The notes under the pieces are model-generated. The model worked only from the letters and a program-made list of their open reading frames with translations. It did not search any database and had not been told where the DNA came from. Both the position numbers and the translations under genes were made by a program. A stretch of 14,426 nt of DNA from Paracoccaceae bacterium (GTDB taxonomy: Bacteria > Pseudomonadota > Alphaproteobacteria > Rhodobacterales > Rhodobacteraceae), in NCBI GenBank assembly GCA_026709725.1, contig JAPOSK010000080.1:1-14426 (forward strand), read 5' to 3'. Below are positions 13,957 through 14,426 of this stretch, piece by piece (position 1 is the stretch's first letter; the number at the start of each line of letters is the position of its first letter).

Positions 13957-14426
13957 CCACCGCAGGACAAAAGTACCAGAGGATGCCTATGTCTGGATCT
14001 GGCTCCCGGATGCAACGGAACCGGTCGTTGCCGGCCGCATCACCCGTGATCGCAAGCGGCTGATTTTCAACGATGGCCAGAGCTATCTGGAGCGAACAAA
14101 CCGAATTCCGATTTACGAGCCGGAACTTCCGGTGTGTCGGGGAGCGATTCTGCCTCAAGCCGGGCTGGACCTGGCTGGATTTTTGCGCGATGCCGCACCG
14201 GATGCCTGGGGCCGTCGAGTCATCCTGAACCGGATCTTTGGGCGCAGGGGCAAGGATATTGATCCTGCTGAACTTGATGAATTGACCTATCTTCTCAAGT
14301 CAGGCTCTGATCGAATCGGTGCACTGGATTTCCAGAACTCCGCTTATGAGTTGGTCCCACGCACCACCCAAGCCGCGATGCCCGAAGATTGGCTGTTTCC
14401 TCCGAAAAGGTGGAAAAAGCAACCCC
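13946..14426 (+). CDS. HipA-family serine/threonine kinase toxin, 5' part, probably frameshifted
   Basis: The frame opens at ATG 13946, overlapping the HipB-like stop, and runs off the right edge (160 codons seen; HipA proteins are about 400-440 residues). It shows the HipA N-terminal subdomain: AYVWIWLPDATEPVVAGRIT, then FLRDAAPDAWGRRVI, then GSDRIGALDF, all conserved in the family. Characterised HipA kinases phosphorylate glutamyl-tRNA synthetase or related targets and induce dormancy; whether this one does is unknown. After codon 147 the current frame gives DWLFPPKRWKKQP, unlike HipA. Another frame gives LAVSSEKVEKAT, matching the family L-x-x-x-A-E-x-V-E segment. Adding one T within GATTGG (14387-14392) would restore it. 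This is either a genuine frameshift or a sequence error. The kinase catalytic residues lie beyond the window. Confidence 0.82.
   Translation, partial: MTSDHRRTKVPEDAYVWIWLPDATEPVVAGRITRDRKRLIFNDGQSYLERTNRIPIYEPELPVCRGAILPQAGLDLAGFLRDAAPDAWGRRVILNRIFGRRGKDIDPAELDELTYLLKSGSDRIGALDFQNSAYELVPRTTQAAMPEDWLFPPKRWKKQP

Overview
The window (about 14.4 kb, GC-rich) looks like a Gram-negative bacterial chromosome segment, most likely alphaproteobacterial. The ribosomal block rpsF-rpsR-rplI has an L9 with a long acidic tail, and the sugar locus has the transporter, xylulokinase, HAD, RpiR-type regulator order often seen in that class. That placement is inference from gene content only. Several genes are visibly decaying or frameshifted, which suggests relaxed selection or genome reduction.

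Layout. Positions 1-3405 (minus strand, running off the left edge) hold a large secreted surface protein: signal peptide, an N-terminal beta-rich domain, six Calx-beta-like domains, and the start of an autotransporter-like outer-membrane barrel. The six Calx-beta domains are two copies of a 1,074-bp three-domain unit, and only one silent mismatch was found between the copies. Positions 3406-4698 carry no gene I can defend, but end in a strong hairpin just upstream of rpsF. Positions 4699-5987 are rpsF-rpsR-rplI. Positions 5988-6488 are non-coding. Positions 6489-7442 (minus) encode a D-2-hydroxyacid dehydrogenase.

Positions about 7734-9722 (plus) are the wreck of a sugar ABC transporter: a MalF/UgpA-type permease, a MalG/UgpE-type permease, and a MalK/UgpC-type ATPase without a Walker A motif. 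The ATPase is fused in frame to the C-terminal tail of an aldehyde dehydrogenase. This leads by overlapping stop/start codons into xylB, a HAD phosphatase, a MurR/RpiR-family regulator and rpiA (9719-13507). These four form one translationally coupled chain that would feed a pentose or pentitol, via xylulose 5-phosphate and ribose 5-phosphate, into the pentose phosphate pathway. The transporter is dead but the kinase and isomerase look intact. The HAD phosphatase carries a recent in-frame 18-bp duplication beside its catalytic motif, and the regulator's sugar-binding domain has diverged.

Positions 13618-14426 hold a HipB-type antitoxin/regulator and the 5' part of a HipA-family kinase toxin, which appears to carry a one-base frameshift near 14388-14391.

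I found no CRISPR array, tRNA, rRNA or transposase. I see no convincing new multi-gene system. The most unusual items are the very recent tandem duplication in the adhesin, the chimeric ATPase/ALDH reading frame, the HAD duplication, and the rpsF leader hairpin.
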